64,000 nt of DNA from Cycas panzhihuaensis (GCA_023213395.1 CM041465.1:153829741-153893740), one strand, 5' to 3'; shown: positions 23,013-34,749, counted from the first letter of the stretch. A program made the numbers and translations. Notes: generated by a model not told the origin, from the letters alone.

Positions 23013-25725
23013 CATATCTTACCCCTTTACAGTGTAACACTAGAAAATTTTTAAAATAAAATGCCATTTGACAGTGCTAAGTTATTGGTTTGAATATCTT
23101 GAAAAGGAAGGTCTCTCATAATAGGCATATATCTTAAGAAATGTCATAAAAGAGAAATAACTTTATAGTAGTAAAAGGACTTCACATATAGGAACTTGCA
23201 AGAGAAAGCCATCACCCACCTATAAAAGGGTCTTAATGGTAAGAAGGAATGGGCAGTTAATATGATTTGTGAGGAGATGGTCTTATGGGAAAGGTTGGTT
23301 GCAAGTAGGTAAAACTATTTATGGGACTATCATCTTGTAGGACTTTGATCTTACGTAAAAGGTGAGTTTCCTCACTTGCAAGTTAGAGGAAATAGAGGAC
23401 AATGGTTGAACAAAGTAGGTAGCTTATAGGAAAGATTACTCATGAGACAGCTTTCTTGCGAGGAACTACATCATTAAGTTATTTAACCAAAAGCATGTGA
23501 CACTTGTGCATCATGTACATCCTATAAAATAGGGGTTTCATTGGGGGTGACTTATAGAGTAGTGACATGAAATTTAGATCACTTATATGATAAGAGTAAT
23601 GAAGCCACTTGCATCACTAGCATACAAATAAATGTAAGGTGATAATAAGCATATAAGAAATAAGTGCATGTCAACAAGGTGGTAATTTATAGGGGTGGCT
23701 AAGATATGTATATTAATCACCGACATCTCATACCATGATTAAACTTTGATATGGAATATCTAGTAAGAACATTTAATATGAAGGCATAATCCATGGTAAA
23801 GGAAATAAAGGTCCTTTTATTAAGTAGGTATTGTATGGAAGCATCATATAGTACACAAGTGATTAAATGACAAGTCTAAGTATTATGGATGAGAATAAGT
23901 GCAAGGAAGATCTTAGAGGTATAGATCTATCATGTATGGTTGATCATCTCAAATTGAGTCTGTACCTAACTCAAGAAACTCAAACTAAGTTAGTAGTAAA
24001 CATGAATAAGTTAAATTGCCCATATACTTCACCTAGGATGGTTAAATCTTGGCAAGAAAAAAGTTAAATGGGGTAGTTACTCATGATATAAGATGCATAG
24101 AGAAAATTTTTAATGAGTGCATTTTCATTTACTCTATAATAAATTGACATATTTAGTTATCTTTATATATTTGATGAATAAATCTAATGACATCAATATT
24201 CAAGCTCTTAATGGCTAAAATAGAATTCGTTAAGACTTATATTTTATTGAATTTTGAATTATCATGCATATTCTTATTTTCCTATAAGGTTGTAAGAATT
24301 AAATTAATGATTAATAGTCCCTCCAATATAATGGCTACTTTGGCACAAAAGAATTGTTGATGATAAGTGGGCTACGCAGGAAAAGTATAAAAAGATTATA
24401 GTAAGTAAAAGTAAGAGAGAGAATGGGGAAGAGGAGATGAAGCTTGAGAAGAGGAATTCCCCTTAATTATTCTAATTCCTTTTAAGCAAAACTTGTGAAA
24501 GAATTTTCTCTTTCTTGCTCCTCTTAGACATGATGTAGCCATGTAGTGCTTAATTTCTTTATTTTGCTATTATACTTATAATTAGTAAATTTGACGCTTC
24601 TAAGATCTTTTTCATCATATCTTATCTTCTTCCCTTATACTCTTTTATCTTCTTCTTTTCTCATTATGGGATATTATGTGAAAGACTTTATACTCAATAG
24701 ATTCATAGATCCATAATGACTTTAAGTATGCACGGAGAAGTTACTAAAGTCCTATGGTGCCTCTTCTGTTAGTTTGGATCCAAGAGAACTTTTCGGTAGC
24801 AACTGGCACCTAGTAATTTTCCTTATAGATAAGTTTTTCAAAATTCATTATCCCATTATTGTAATACATTTAACTTTTCAATAAATCAATACAATGGCTC
24901 TATTTTTCTATAAAATCTATTATGACATGGTCAAGTGGTTTGATGATAAATGGGCTATATTTTATTTAAGGATTAAAACATATTTTTTTTCTTTCAAATG
25001 ATGGTCTATTTAAGGCATGGCCTGCAAATCCCCATGAGATTTATTGTTAAGAGCATATAAATGTGTGTTAGTCAATGTTAGTTACATTGCATGATGGGAT
25101 TATGGGTTATTAAAGGCATATAATTTCCTTTATAAATGCAATTATGGGTGATGTGAGCAGTTAGCAATTTGCAACTACCTACAGACCTATTATGGTATTT
25201 CCTTCTCTTTCTTCCTACATGTTAGGTTTTATATTAGGTTTTATAAGTGGATAACACCCCATGACTACTATAAGTTTTGGCATTTTATTAGCATAATTAT
25301 TTTGTTCATATAAGCATTGGTATTCCCAAGAGATTTTGCATGAAATTAGTAAATTATAATGATAATAAATATGTCTTACTGTCATTGCTTTTATTTCATT
25401 AATTATTTTCACTTATTATTTCACTTTCAAAATGACATTGCATAATGGTTTCATACCTCTAATAAAGTTCTAGAATAACCAGAGTATTAATCTATTTTAT
25501 GATTAGTAAGGGTCAATAGTATAATGAAGCATTAAGTTAGGAATTGTTTAAAGAGGATCACCATCTGGGATTAATTATTTCTAGCTATTGTTATAATCTG
25601 CATAGGCAACCCATACTTTCTTGGTGTTAACCTTTTGAACACACAAATGAGTTCAATATAAGGTACCTTGGCCAAAGTTCTATGAGTAGTTAATGTAAGG
25701 GGATAATAGTATATAAATGAAGTTA
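23013..25725 (+). repeat. Right LTR of the LARD-like element
   Basis: Collinear with 7611-10310, including the TATA-like motif at 24386-24394, the AGAGAGAATGGGGAAG run near 24417 and GAGTAGTTAATGTAAGG near 25684. The right border is unclear: weaker similarity may extend to about 25855. Confidence 0.65.
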
Positions 25726-28700
25726 TGGTGTGATGATGTGACAACTCAAAGATCAAAGTTTTATATAGGAGGAAAATAATAATGAGAAAGAACATAATTT
25801 TTAGAAAAATTAATTAAAACATTACAAATTAACCCAAAATATATATATATACATAAATGAAGTGGAATTGAACCATTATAGGTGGTCTTAACCCTACAGG
25901 AACACTACACAAGAGGTACGCATGGCAGGTTTTGAAAGAGGATTGAGCAAAGTGTTGTTAGAAGTCAAAGCTTCTTTTGATTAATGTATTATTACAAATT
26001 AAATCATTAACCATTTTAAGAAGTAGAAAAACATATGTTTTACACATAATTAGATTAGAAATCACTTCATAATATTTGTTAGATCATAAAGTAAAAATCC
26101 ATACTTAACAACATTGGTATGGCCCATAAGTTAGTAAACAACTATAAATATTAATTATTATATGAGTTTATCCTAGAAAATATTTCAATAGAAAAAGGTG
26201 TTAAAGGTAGAGATAAATAACACATGTATATTACTATGCCTTATGATTGCTTATATACCTTCTATTATATCCATTTGATTTCCCCATTATGAGGGATCAT
26301 AACTAGTTTTCTCATCTATTTTAGAGTTGCTATTTTTCTAAATAAATTTGGTCCCGAGTGTATGATCAACTTGTTGTTATATGTTTTTAAGCCTTTGATG
26401 CTCCCTTTCTTATCTTTTCTTAGTAGGGTTCAAGATACTAGAGTATGGAATATTATTATTATTGACAAAGGTTATCATGATTCTTAGCATATTTTACATA
26501 TTAATATCCTTTAATAACTATTGAAAGTGCATAAACTTGGTTTATTTGAAGGTAGAATTCCTTTTTTATCTATCCCATATTTCTTTTACTTTATTCTAAT
26601 ACATTTTTAAAGTTTATATAAAAAAGAAAATGCACATGCCAGTAATATGATCAAATAACTCTTTTTTATCATCTTTACATACATCAATGCTAAAGACTCT
26701 TTATTCTTATATAGGCTTCTTATCATACGAAGTGATGGGTAAGATATATGTCCTTCTTCAACCGATGGTTTAGGTGCATTCTTATTATCTCCTTTTTACC
26801 ATTACAATAATATAAGGGAATGGGCTATTATTCATGTTTAAGTGGCCCTTCCTAATTATATTCTTACCTAAGATATTACCTAGATTGTGCAACCTCCAAA
26901 TTGGGAATGTGTATCATCATGAATGTATCTTGAGGAGGTAGGTGACAGTAGGGACCACTCTTTTATCTTCAATGACTTAGTGAAAAAATAAAAAAGTGGT
27001 TAATGTGCCTTTTACGTTATTGGTTTTATTTGTGGTTTTAAGATTTTGAGTAATTAAACCTTGTGCACTAATTTCATCCAACTATTTATATTTTCTTATT
27101 AAGCCACCTTGTTCTTATTGGCCTTTATTATATAGAGATTTCCTTTTAGTGTTTTAGATAATCGTAAAGGCTACTAACTTGTTTAGAATAATTTAAGAGG
27201 AATTATGATAGTCTAATATACATCTCTTTTGATAAATATTATATTGATTTTAGTCAATAAAGAGGGGAAAGATAAATAAATTAGTAAAGGCATTTATGTA
27301 CTATATTTAGTTAAATAATTAGAATAATTATTGATTATAGAGTATACTAGACTATATTTTTTTCATTAGTGATAAACTTAACCTAATATTAAATAAGAAA
27401 CATATTTCTTTTACTCAACATATTATCATGATTTAAAAAAAAAAATCATTAGCTAGTGTAAGATTAGTTATGTATTTATAGTTTTAGATGCCATAAGAAT
27501 TGTTATAGAGGACCCATTTACATGAATAAGAAGAAATTATTTTATTGAATAAGATAGTTTGCTATTAGTCCCATAAGATTCAAATTGTAGGGATCAATCC
27601 ATATCTAAGTGATGGCCATTATGCCACCACATCAATGATCATAAAGAGATGTCATGTAACTCCCATATCTAGTTTCTTAATTTGATTGTCCTTAAGATGA
27701 AAACTTCCACAGAATAATATTAATTGATAAAGAGAATAATTTTATAAATTTATATTGTAGAGTGAAAAATGTTACTTGGATGCTCTAATATATTCTTCGT
27801 TAACATTTTGACTAATTATTACAAATTAATATTCTTTTATTAGGCCCCAAAAACTACATTTTCATTGCCTCTATTAACTCATTTTTCCCAAAATGCATTA
27901 TGGTATAATTTATAAGGCATACACATAGGAAAGAAATGCTTATAATATTACAATGTGATTAAAGATTCTCCTCTTAGGATATAACTAAAATCATCACTTA
28001 TCTTATTATTTTGTAATAATGATTCCCCTATAAATTTGTTGAAGTTAAGAAATTTATCAATCATCTCCTCTTATATTTCATCCTCTTATAATATATGTAA
28101 TAAATTAAAAAAGTATGATATAAGTGTAATTTGAGATATGAAAATAAAAGATGTTTAAATTCTAAGTCATTAATAAAATAAATCATTTTAAGAAAATCAT
28201 TATAACACATTAATTAGAAATAACATCCATGCATGTGATATATGTTACATATTTTCATATTATAGAATTAGACTATAGGTGACATGTTTATAGATTATAT
28301 TCCCAATGAAAGTAATCATGCACTCGTTAGATTATTTAAGTTCGCTTGAGTCTTCATCTCTTTGTATATGAAATATGATATTGGTAATGACCTTGTAAAG
28401 TATAAATGAAAAATATCCTCCTTAAAATTATCCTCGTCTTATTATATTTAACTATCACTTCAAGAAAATTATTGCCATAGAACTAAACTAAGGTTAAATA
28501 ATGAGAAATAACAAAACTGACAAATTAAAAGTGAAATAATACGCTACACTTGACCTTAAAATTAAGAAAAAGAAAAATAGATAATCCAGGTTGTAGTAAT
28601 ATCCTTGAAGAAATATTAATTCAATGGGAAAAGAAAAGGTGAATTGATAGTGCTTTTGCAATTTTCATTTTACCATAATACATAGACATCATGTTCATAC

Positions 28701-29496
28701 GACTGTTGTTATATTATTTAGCTATTCATTAACATATATGTATAAAGTACATGTAGCCTTGAAAAATATAACTAGTTGTTCTAGCAAATAATAGACGTGT
28801 AATTGGACATAATCTTTAGATATTTGCATTTTTTTAGAAAGGAACTAATTAATTCTCAACCTTAAACTTCTCACATTGAAGTGACTATTTCCATTTTATT
28901 TATTGCTTTTATAAATCACGATTATTATGTTGAAGGAGGTAAATTACAAAGTAACATTAATATAAGGTATCTTATAAATACATCCCCCCATATGTATATT
29001 TGTTTTATTAAATTGTTGGCTTAAGAAAAGTCTTAAAGCATGACTGTTTTATAAAATTCTAGATATTTAGCAAATCTTTTCAATACTTAAAATTGTAAAT
29101 ATATATCTTAAAGTTTCATTTAAAACATTATAATTGACTATTAGTTTATAGGAGGATTTCCTCTCTACTTGATAAATATAATAAGAGTTTTTATCATGTC
29201 AGTTTTAGAGAATAAGTTTTTTTAAGTTGAATTTTTTATAAATTTACTTGTAAATTTATAAAAAATAGGCAATAAACAAAAATAACCCATGAACTTTTCC
29301 AATAAAGTGGGATCCATTGAAGCAAATAGCTTTTGCTTGGAGAAACTTCGTTCCGAGAAGAAAACGAACACTTTTGAATGGTGATTTGGTTCTATATTTT
29401 TGTATTTTTAATGCAATGACTCCTTTAAGCATCCTGCCATGTACACACACGCCAAGAAAAAACGTATGATTCTACCTTATATAGTAGGGGCACGAT
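25726..29496. other. AT-rich region between the LARD and the pectin methylesterase gene
   Basis: About 3.8 kb without a recognisable gene or LTR pair on either strand. It has short AT runs (about 25841-25852) and poly-A near 27437. Around 25913-25945, a short stretch containing GGTACGCATGG resembles a piece of the gypsy LTR but is too short to call. Confidence 0.5.
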
Positions 29497-29668
29497 ATAG
29501 TACATATCGTAACGTACAAGATTACAGACATCCGACCGTTGATCGCATCCGAATCTTCCTATTCACAGTATCTGTAAGATACTTCATTATATTTGCGATT
29601 CTGTAGCAAAATAGTACATAACGTACTGGATTACAGACTGGTTGATCACATTGGAAGATCCCTTATTT
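29497..29668. repeat. Direct repeat downstream of the pectin methylesterase gene
   Basis: ATAGTACATA at 29497 is followed by an AACGTAC...GATTACAGAC block and then GTTGATCGCAT. The same order recurs from 29611 (ATAGTACATAACGTAC...GATTACAGAC, then GTTGATCACAT). The units are about 60 bp, offset by 114 bp. It lies about 110 bp past the stop codon, probably in or just beyond the 3' UTR. Confidence 0.6.
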
Positions 29669-29776
29669 TGGAAATATTTACCAAGGAGCGTGAAATTCAC
29701 TTCGTAGACTCTCTCCGAAGCGTCACTCTTATTTTACATATAGCTTTATAGCTTTTAGAGTATGTAGCAGTCAAAT

Positions 29777-31705
29777 TCATCCTATCAGACCAGATTGGTA
29801 GACAACACCGGTGGAGGGTAGCCATGCGTTCCCAGATATAAATTCAGCTACGGTGAATTTACTGGCTTCTTCTGCGGATGTGATCACTCGATACCCAGGC
29901 CATGTAACACGCCTTGAAGTATCTGCTCCGGGGCCGGAGTTCATATATTCACCGTAGTACAAGGTCTTCAAAGCAAAACTTCCGGACCATTCGAACCAAC
30001 CGGCAGGATTGATTAGATCATCAAGGGTAGACTGCAGATACACCGTGCGAGAGTACTCTTTCCATGGCCTCCCCAAGTATGTTGGGAAAGAACTCTTTAC
30101 CGGGGTCAGATCGGAGGCTGCCGTGACCCTGCAACTGTGGATGGAGAAACCCGTGTTCTGGTTCGGATCGGTTCGGCCCTGGGCCGTGATAAAATTCATC
30201 TGTCCACTTCTTGGTTTGCGAACCAATATGTTACAACTCTGGAACACCGACGCGGCGTTGCCAAAGATGAAATCTACAGTGCCATAGATATCGCACTCTC
30301 TGTAAAATTGGCGATGAGTGTGCGCAAAGAGGGTGTCTTGGTAACCCCTGATACTGCAACGATACAGTACCGATAGATCCGATGCAACTCGTAGTGCAAC
30401 CGCCTGGTTCTGATCCGGGCCTGCCGTGTTCTCAAAAGTCATATCGCGGGCAATGAATCCCTCCCCTGTTGCAGCTGCAATTCACAATCGAATCATTTAG
30501 TCGAAAAGTAGAAACTATGACAAAGCATACATTACAGTGCTCTGTGCTACGAAGGCCTTTTTAAGCTACGGCGATGAAACTAGAGGTTTACCAAGAGTAG
30601 CCGTCAATTTGGTAGAACCCCCGTCAAAGCTTTTGCTCCCCGTCACAACCGTAACATCCTTCCCGTCTCCAATAAGCATGATATTATGTTTAGATACGAC
30701 AACCTTCTCGGCGTAGACTCCGGCCTTCACGTGGATTGTATATCTGCCGTTGTTCTTAGCGGGGGCGGCGTCTACTGCCTCTGTAATAGTCTTGTAATTC
30801 CCGGTACCGTCCTGGGACACGACCGCGTCAGCTTGTATGCCCCGTTGGGGTGCTTGAAGAAGCCTCCTGTCTGCCGAGGACAACCATACCGGAAATCCGT
30901 CAACGATAGAACCGTAGTTCGATAAGAATTCGTTACTGAATCTCGTTACCGTAGAGCCGATCGGATTGGATAAGAGACGACGGTTGCGGGAAGTGACGGC
31001 AAGATGTTCCCCGTCGCTTCCGACGATAGGAATGTTGTTGGCAAGTGCGAGAGCATTACTGACAAGTTTGGAAAGGTTCTGCAGCCTGTCGCTGACCACA
31101 GATTTAGCGTTTCCGTCTGAACCTTGGAACCCGTCAATGCAGGTCTCCTGATTGGTGAGACACGCGCTAAGCCGTGTCTGCAAATCGCCGGCCTGCTGCT
31201 TCGTTGTCGCTTCTGCGTTCAAAGTCATTAAATCCAGGAGAGAGTCGTTGAGGTGGAGTGTCGTATATCCGAACAGCTCGATGCAATCTCGGACGGCAGC
31301 CAGGTAATTATGATCCGTCGGGTGCCGACTCATCTCAGTGGTAAGAGATGAGACCGCTTTAACTTCGTCCATCGCCACCTTGACGGCAATTTTGGCCAGA
31401 TCTTTGGCTGAGTCTGCCTTCAACGATTCCCGATGAGATACAAGGGTCGAAACGCAGACGTCCGGATACAACGTGACACCGCAGGCAGGTTCCACAACCT
31501 TGGATGACATCTGCCTTCGATCATATATTCTTCTGCCATGATTAGACTGCACATTTCCGATGGCTACAGAGGCGCCAACGACGAGAAGGACCATGAGAGC
31601 CAACACGGGCACGAGGATATGCTTAAGGAAAAACTTTCCGGCCTGCTCTTGATTCGTCTGTGGAACGCTGGGATCATATTTCTTGTCAAACCTTACGGAA
31701 TACAT
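29777..31705 (-). CDS. Type I pectin methylesterase (PMEI-PME), two exons
   Basis: CDS = complement(join(29777..30474, 30592..31705)), 603 residues. The enzyme removes methyl esters from cell-wall homogalacturonan. The start is the ATG at 31705: the frame stays open 30 codons further upstream but holds only non-ATG codons before a stop. Residues 30-50 are a hydrophobic signal anchor. Residues about 73-228 form the inhibitor-like pro-domain, with Cys at 75, 84, 141, 182 and 189. Two RRLL motifs (242-245, 280-283) are the subtilase processing sites of type I enzymes. The mature esterase runs from about 291 to 603 with all expected active-site residues: Gln395, Gln417, Asp418, Asp439 (GTVDFIFGNA), Arg507 and Trp509 (LGRPWK). 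No stops or frameshifts were seen. Its GC content is clearly higher than that of the surroundings. The paralogue number cannot be told from the sequence. Confidence 0.93.
30475..30591 (-). other. Pectin methylesterase intron
   Basis: 117-bp phase-1 intron with a GT donor (exon end ACTCTTG, then GTAAAC) and an AG acceptor (TTGTGAATTGCAG). Joining the exons gives an Ala codon at residue 372 and the expected family sequence ATGEGFIARDMTFENTAGP across the junction. Many plant type I enzymes have one intron at this place. Confidence 0.9.
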
Positions 31706-31887
31706 CTTCTCTGGTCTTGCACAAATCACAGTCCAAGACTGGTAATTTCGTCGGTCTTGGCCTGCATTCAAATACAGAAAGTATGAGAAGACGGATTACA
31801 ACCGTCAAATGCAGCTTGCATCGAAGAATGATGATCAGTCCTAGAAGATGGGCGAATACTCTGTGGTAGGGTGGACATGGGCAGTAA

Positions 31888-32130
31888 TCATGCGCAGAGG
31901 CTGTTCATGGATTCTTTCCTAGAATTGAATTTATAATTTAATTCTGGTTTAACTCGGTGACGATAATCAGTCCAGTTGCTGAATAATAGATGCAAGGCTG
32001 TCCTAAAGTGATCGAGATAAGAAGCAGGTAGCGCGTCGTTGTTGAGGACGTGGGCGTGTATGTCTTTTAATTGTGTGAGGGGCCTTAAGCGTTTCGTTGG
32101 AAGTTGCTCGGTGCGTCTCTCATTGAGCAA
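31888..32130 (-). other. Open frame upstream of the pectin methylesterase, faintly PPR-like
   Basis: An 80-codon minus-strand frame without an early ATG contains LTQLKDIHAHVLNN and later FRTALHLLFS. The first string resembles the LKQIHAHxL opening of many plant pentatricopeptide-repeat proteins. The frame ends soon after, and no PPR array is visible. It could be a PPR gene scrap, or part of the 5' UTR or promoter that happens to be open. Confidence 0.2.
31929..31935 (-). promoter_or_regulatory. Candidate TATA box of the pectin methylesterase gene
   Basis: TATAAAT on the minus strand, 224 bp upstream of the ATG. It is the best TATA-like string in the near upstream region. The transcription start cannot be seen. 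Confidence 0.3.
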
Positions 32131-32386
32131 TCTCCTTCAACCAGGTTTTCGAATCGATTCGGATGGAGAATTTTAGAAGCACTCTGCTATTCTGTCCTTC
32201 GGTGGGGGATAATTTGTCGTTGTGCACCGTACTCAGGATATTGATATTGAGTGGACGCGCAGGGAGCGCTGCCTTAGAACATGTGCCCATCCAGAAATAA
32301 TTAACATATTTTACTGGTTGGTATGATCGGGACTACAAGGTGCTTTAAATTTCAATTTAAAGTCGAGAAACAAGAATAAAGTGGAC
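32131..32386. other. Upstream flank of the pectin methylesterase gene
   Basis: A short flank with higher GC than the surrounding DNA up to about 32290. No further motif is supported here. Confidence 0.35.
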
Positions 32387-32592
32387 GTGGATTTGAGGGA
32401 TGAAATTTCAAAGCTTCCGAAGGAGGCGCTATTGAGGCTAGACTATTTGTGGGGTGTGGATATGAGGGATGAAATTTCAAAGCTTAAGAGGAGACGCAAT
32501 TGACCGTAGAGTATTTGTGTGGTATGGATTTGAGGGATGAAATTCCAAAGCCTTTAAAGGAGCAACTATTGACCCTAGAGTATTTGTGGGGT
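32387..32592 (+). repeat. Three tandem repeats of 68-69 bp with shared coding frame
   Basis: Units start at 32387, 32456 and 32524. Each contains GATGAAAT-TC-CAAAGC and ends in a TATTTGTGKGG-type string. Translated on the plus strand, units 1 and 3 give DLRDEISKLPKEALLRLDYLWG and DLRDEIPKPLKEQLLTLEYLWG-type 23-residue units (lengths 22 each as written); the middle unit needs one frame shift to match. The third unit continues into an open frame to about 32754. The Leu spacing is faintly LRR-like, but no gene can be named. Confidence 0.6.
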
Positions 32593-33469
32593 ATCTTCGG
32601 TCTAATCATAAGCTCACTCATTTATTTTGAGTTGAACTTTTGGCCTTGCAATAAACAAGGGTATCATTCATGTCCCCATCTAAATGAAGAAGCGTCTAGA
32701 ATCACAAAATGGAATAGGACAATATGGGGTTCTTGCAAGAGTGTAATTTGGTAGGTTGGATTAAAATGAAAATAACCCCGTGACAAACTCTAGTTCAATT
32801 TTAATAATAGCAATGCTTTTGCATTTTGTTATTTTGTTTTCTTTTTTTTTTGGTTGAGTATGATTTCTATAATAAACATTTTTTTTGTACTAATGTGATT
32901 GATATCATTTATAGAAATAATACTGAAAGAAGGAAAGGAAGATGCATATAATTATGATTATCATTTGTAATTTAGTTTATTTCTTTTTTAAAACAATTGC
33001 ACTCATAATGATAACTACAAGCCATAGCCATAGGGTGGCATATGTCCTCATGACCATGAATTCATAAAGAATGACCAAATAAAGCTATATAATTCAAATT
33101 ACATATATAATTTATTAAAAAGTATCATTATACCCAAATTTAAATGTGGTACATGTATATTTATTTTTCATTAATTAATATGCATAATAATTTCTTAAAA
33201 TATATTAACTAGATCCATTCTACACATGTTATTATTTCAAGTTACTTTTTCTAGGAATTTTGTGCAATGTATAAGTTGTTATGATCTAATAATCTATTTA
33301 TTTTGTTTCTACATATGACATTATGAGAAAGGTATTTTTCCATCTATGATTAATTTAGTTATGATCTCTTTTTAATATTGTCGATGTGATTGTCATATCT
33401 ATTTACTTAATGATTTGAGTTGAATGGTTTAAAAATATATTAGCTTATTACAATTGTTTATAAGAAGAG
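32593..33469. other. AT-rich spacer
   Basis: The plus-strand frame from the tandem repeat ends near 32752. The rest is AT-rich with no recognisable gene or repeat. Confidence 0.45.
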
Positions 33470-33858
33470 GGGGCTTTGCTTATCTTAGTGCGACATCGAA
33501 AGCCAAGATATACCTAAGAAGAAAGAGACAAGTCTTGTGCTACAATACCATCATCCTATGTATGGCAAAAATATATGATGATTTTCAGTTAGGAAGAGTT
33601 ATTGTCTCACAACATATACAAATATTCCTTCTTTTCTTCTGCTAAAAATAATCAAATTGTATACAAAAGAGGCTCTTACTCTATTTGATGTTCGATGAAC
33701 ACCTTTGCTTAATGATAAATCCTTGTTATTGCACATGTGATTCCTCTCTGTTCTTTGACCTACAAGATGATATCATAAGGGAAAACTATCAAGTCATACA
33801 TTAATCTATTAAAAGAATTTAAATCTCAAATAAGAAAGGAATTCAAGAGTTATTTCTA
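33470..33858. repeat. Repeat R, copy A, left part
   Basis: Related by eye to 49748-50150. Shared landmarks include ACCTAAGAAGAAA, the stretch around ATATATGATGATTTTCAG / ATATAATGATTTTCATT, and ATGATATCATAAGGG. The repeat is cut at 33858 by TR-GAG A and resumes at 40031. Its class is unknown, and the 63-codon open frame at 33454-33645 is not conserved in copy B. Confidence 0.6.
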
Positions 33859-34340
33859 TGAAGAAATACTAAACTTATATTGATAGGATCTTGATCCTAC
33901 ACATTAAGTATTTAAAGAATAATATATGAGTATTTATATGGGAAACCCTTATGGGAGAAAAGTCCATAATCAAGCTCATAGTAATTTTATTATATTAAAA
34001 ATATTACTAGATCTTGTGACCTATTAGGATAACTTAACCATGGTGGGCAAACCTATATGGGCTCGATGCACCTTGATACACCTATACTATATGACTTGTA
34101 TTTATCAATTCTTGTTTGTTATTTGAACAATTATATGGGATTTATATTTATAATATTCCAAGAGGATCATTCAACCAATGGCTACAACTCTTTGTATGTC
34201 TTATGATATTTCACCACGTCTCATGACTCTTCATCATGTTCTATCAAATTCTCAATACTCCTGTCTCTTTCTATCTCATAATTAAACCATGAGTTATTAA
34301 CCTAACACAAAGTTATCTTTAATTAAGTTTGCTAAGAACC
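33859..34340 (-). repeat. TR-GAG A 3' LTR
   Basis: Direct repeat of 39576-40030, with shared TTTATATGGGAAACCC, AATTTTATTATATTAAAAAT and TATTAACYTAACA blocks. The inner edge is set by the adjacent purine tract. Confidence 0.75.
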
Positions 34341-34353
34341 TTCCCCCTCCCCT
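34341..34353 (-). other. TR-GAG A polypurine tract
   Basis: The minus strand reads AAGGGGAGGGGGAA immediately before the 3' LTR, a strong plus-strand priming site. Confidence 0.7.
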
Positions 34354-34394
34354 TAATGTGAATGCGAGATCATAACTTCTAGTTAGTTCCATTA

Positions 34395-34640
34395 TCACAG
34401 ATAAAGGTAGAAATTGTCCTTACTAGCATGTCTATATTTAACACCCAACCCTACATCAAGGATAATTTTATTGAATCTAAACTGACACCCTTTGAAGTCC
34501 TCCAAAATACCTTTATATGGCTTATATACATACTGCATATTTGCAAAAGTCTCTAAACCTTTGAATTGGATTAATTTCCTCTCTTCAATGGTTTCTTTTG
34601 CGTTGAACTCACTATACACTGGTTTCATATTAATTTCTAG
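34395..34640 (-). other. Unidentified open frame near the TR-GAG A 3' end
   Basis: About 80 uninterrupted minus-strand codons contain FNAKETIEERKLIQFKGLETF and VYKPYKGILEDFKGCQF. It does not resemble copia RT or RNase H. The open frame continues upstream only through a CT/GT microsatellite, which is not protein-like. It could be captured host sequence or a chance frame. Confidence 0.3.
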
Positions 34641-34649
34641 TTTTTTAAC

Positions 34650-34652
<3 letters not shown>

Positions 34653-34691
<39 letters not shown>

Positions 34692-34695
34692 TCCA

Positions 34696-34727
<32 letters not shown>

Positions 34728-34749
34728 CATGTATGTGTGTGTGTGTGTA
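34653..34749. repeat. Compound (CT)n-(GT)n microsatellite
   Basis: About 17 CT units with one interruption, then GT-rich sequence interrupted by AT and CA variants, followed by a run of eight G at about 34767-34774. It lies inside the TR-GAG A interior. Confidence 0.9.

Larger units (their letters stand above)
7611..25725 (+). mobile_element. LARD-like large LTR element, interrupted by a gypsy element
   Basis: A block at 7611-10310 reappears as a direct repeat at 23013-25725, collinear over about 2.7 kb despite many substitutions and indels. With the nested gypsy copy (10409-20971) removed, the two repeats enclose only about 2.1 kb. Very long LTRs around a short, RT-free interior match the description of large retrotransposon derivatives (LARDs). 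A purine tract stands directly before the right repeat. The interior is not empty: it has gag-like and unidentified decayed reading frames. Orientation (+) is inferred from the purine tract and from those frames. The end positions are good to perhaps 20-50 bp. Confidence 0.65.

Noticed and set aside
31706-31771. N-terminal extension of 22 codons for the pectin methylesterase
   Set aside because: The extension begins at TTG and has no ATG. An in-frame stop lies just upstream, so the ATG at 31705 is the better start.
30009-31869. Plus-strand open frames opposite the pectin methylesterase
   Set aside because: Antisense shadows of a GC-richer coding region, with no independent motif.
33454-33645. 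63-codon open frame in repeat R copy A as a gene
   Set aside because: Copy B at about 49770-49930 does not keep the frame, and no motif is present.
34640-34730. His-Thr and Arg-Glu dipeptide runs as a protein N-terminus
   Set aside because: This is translated CT/GT microsatellite and not protein-like sequence.
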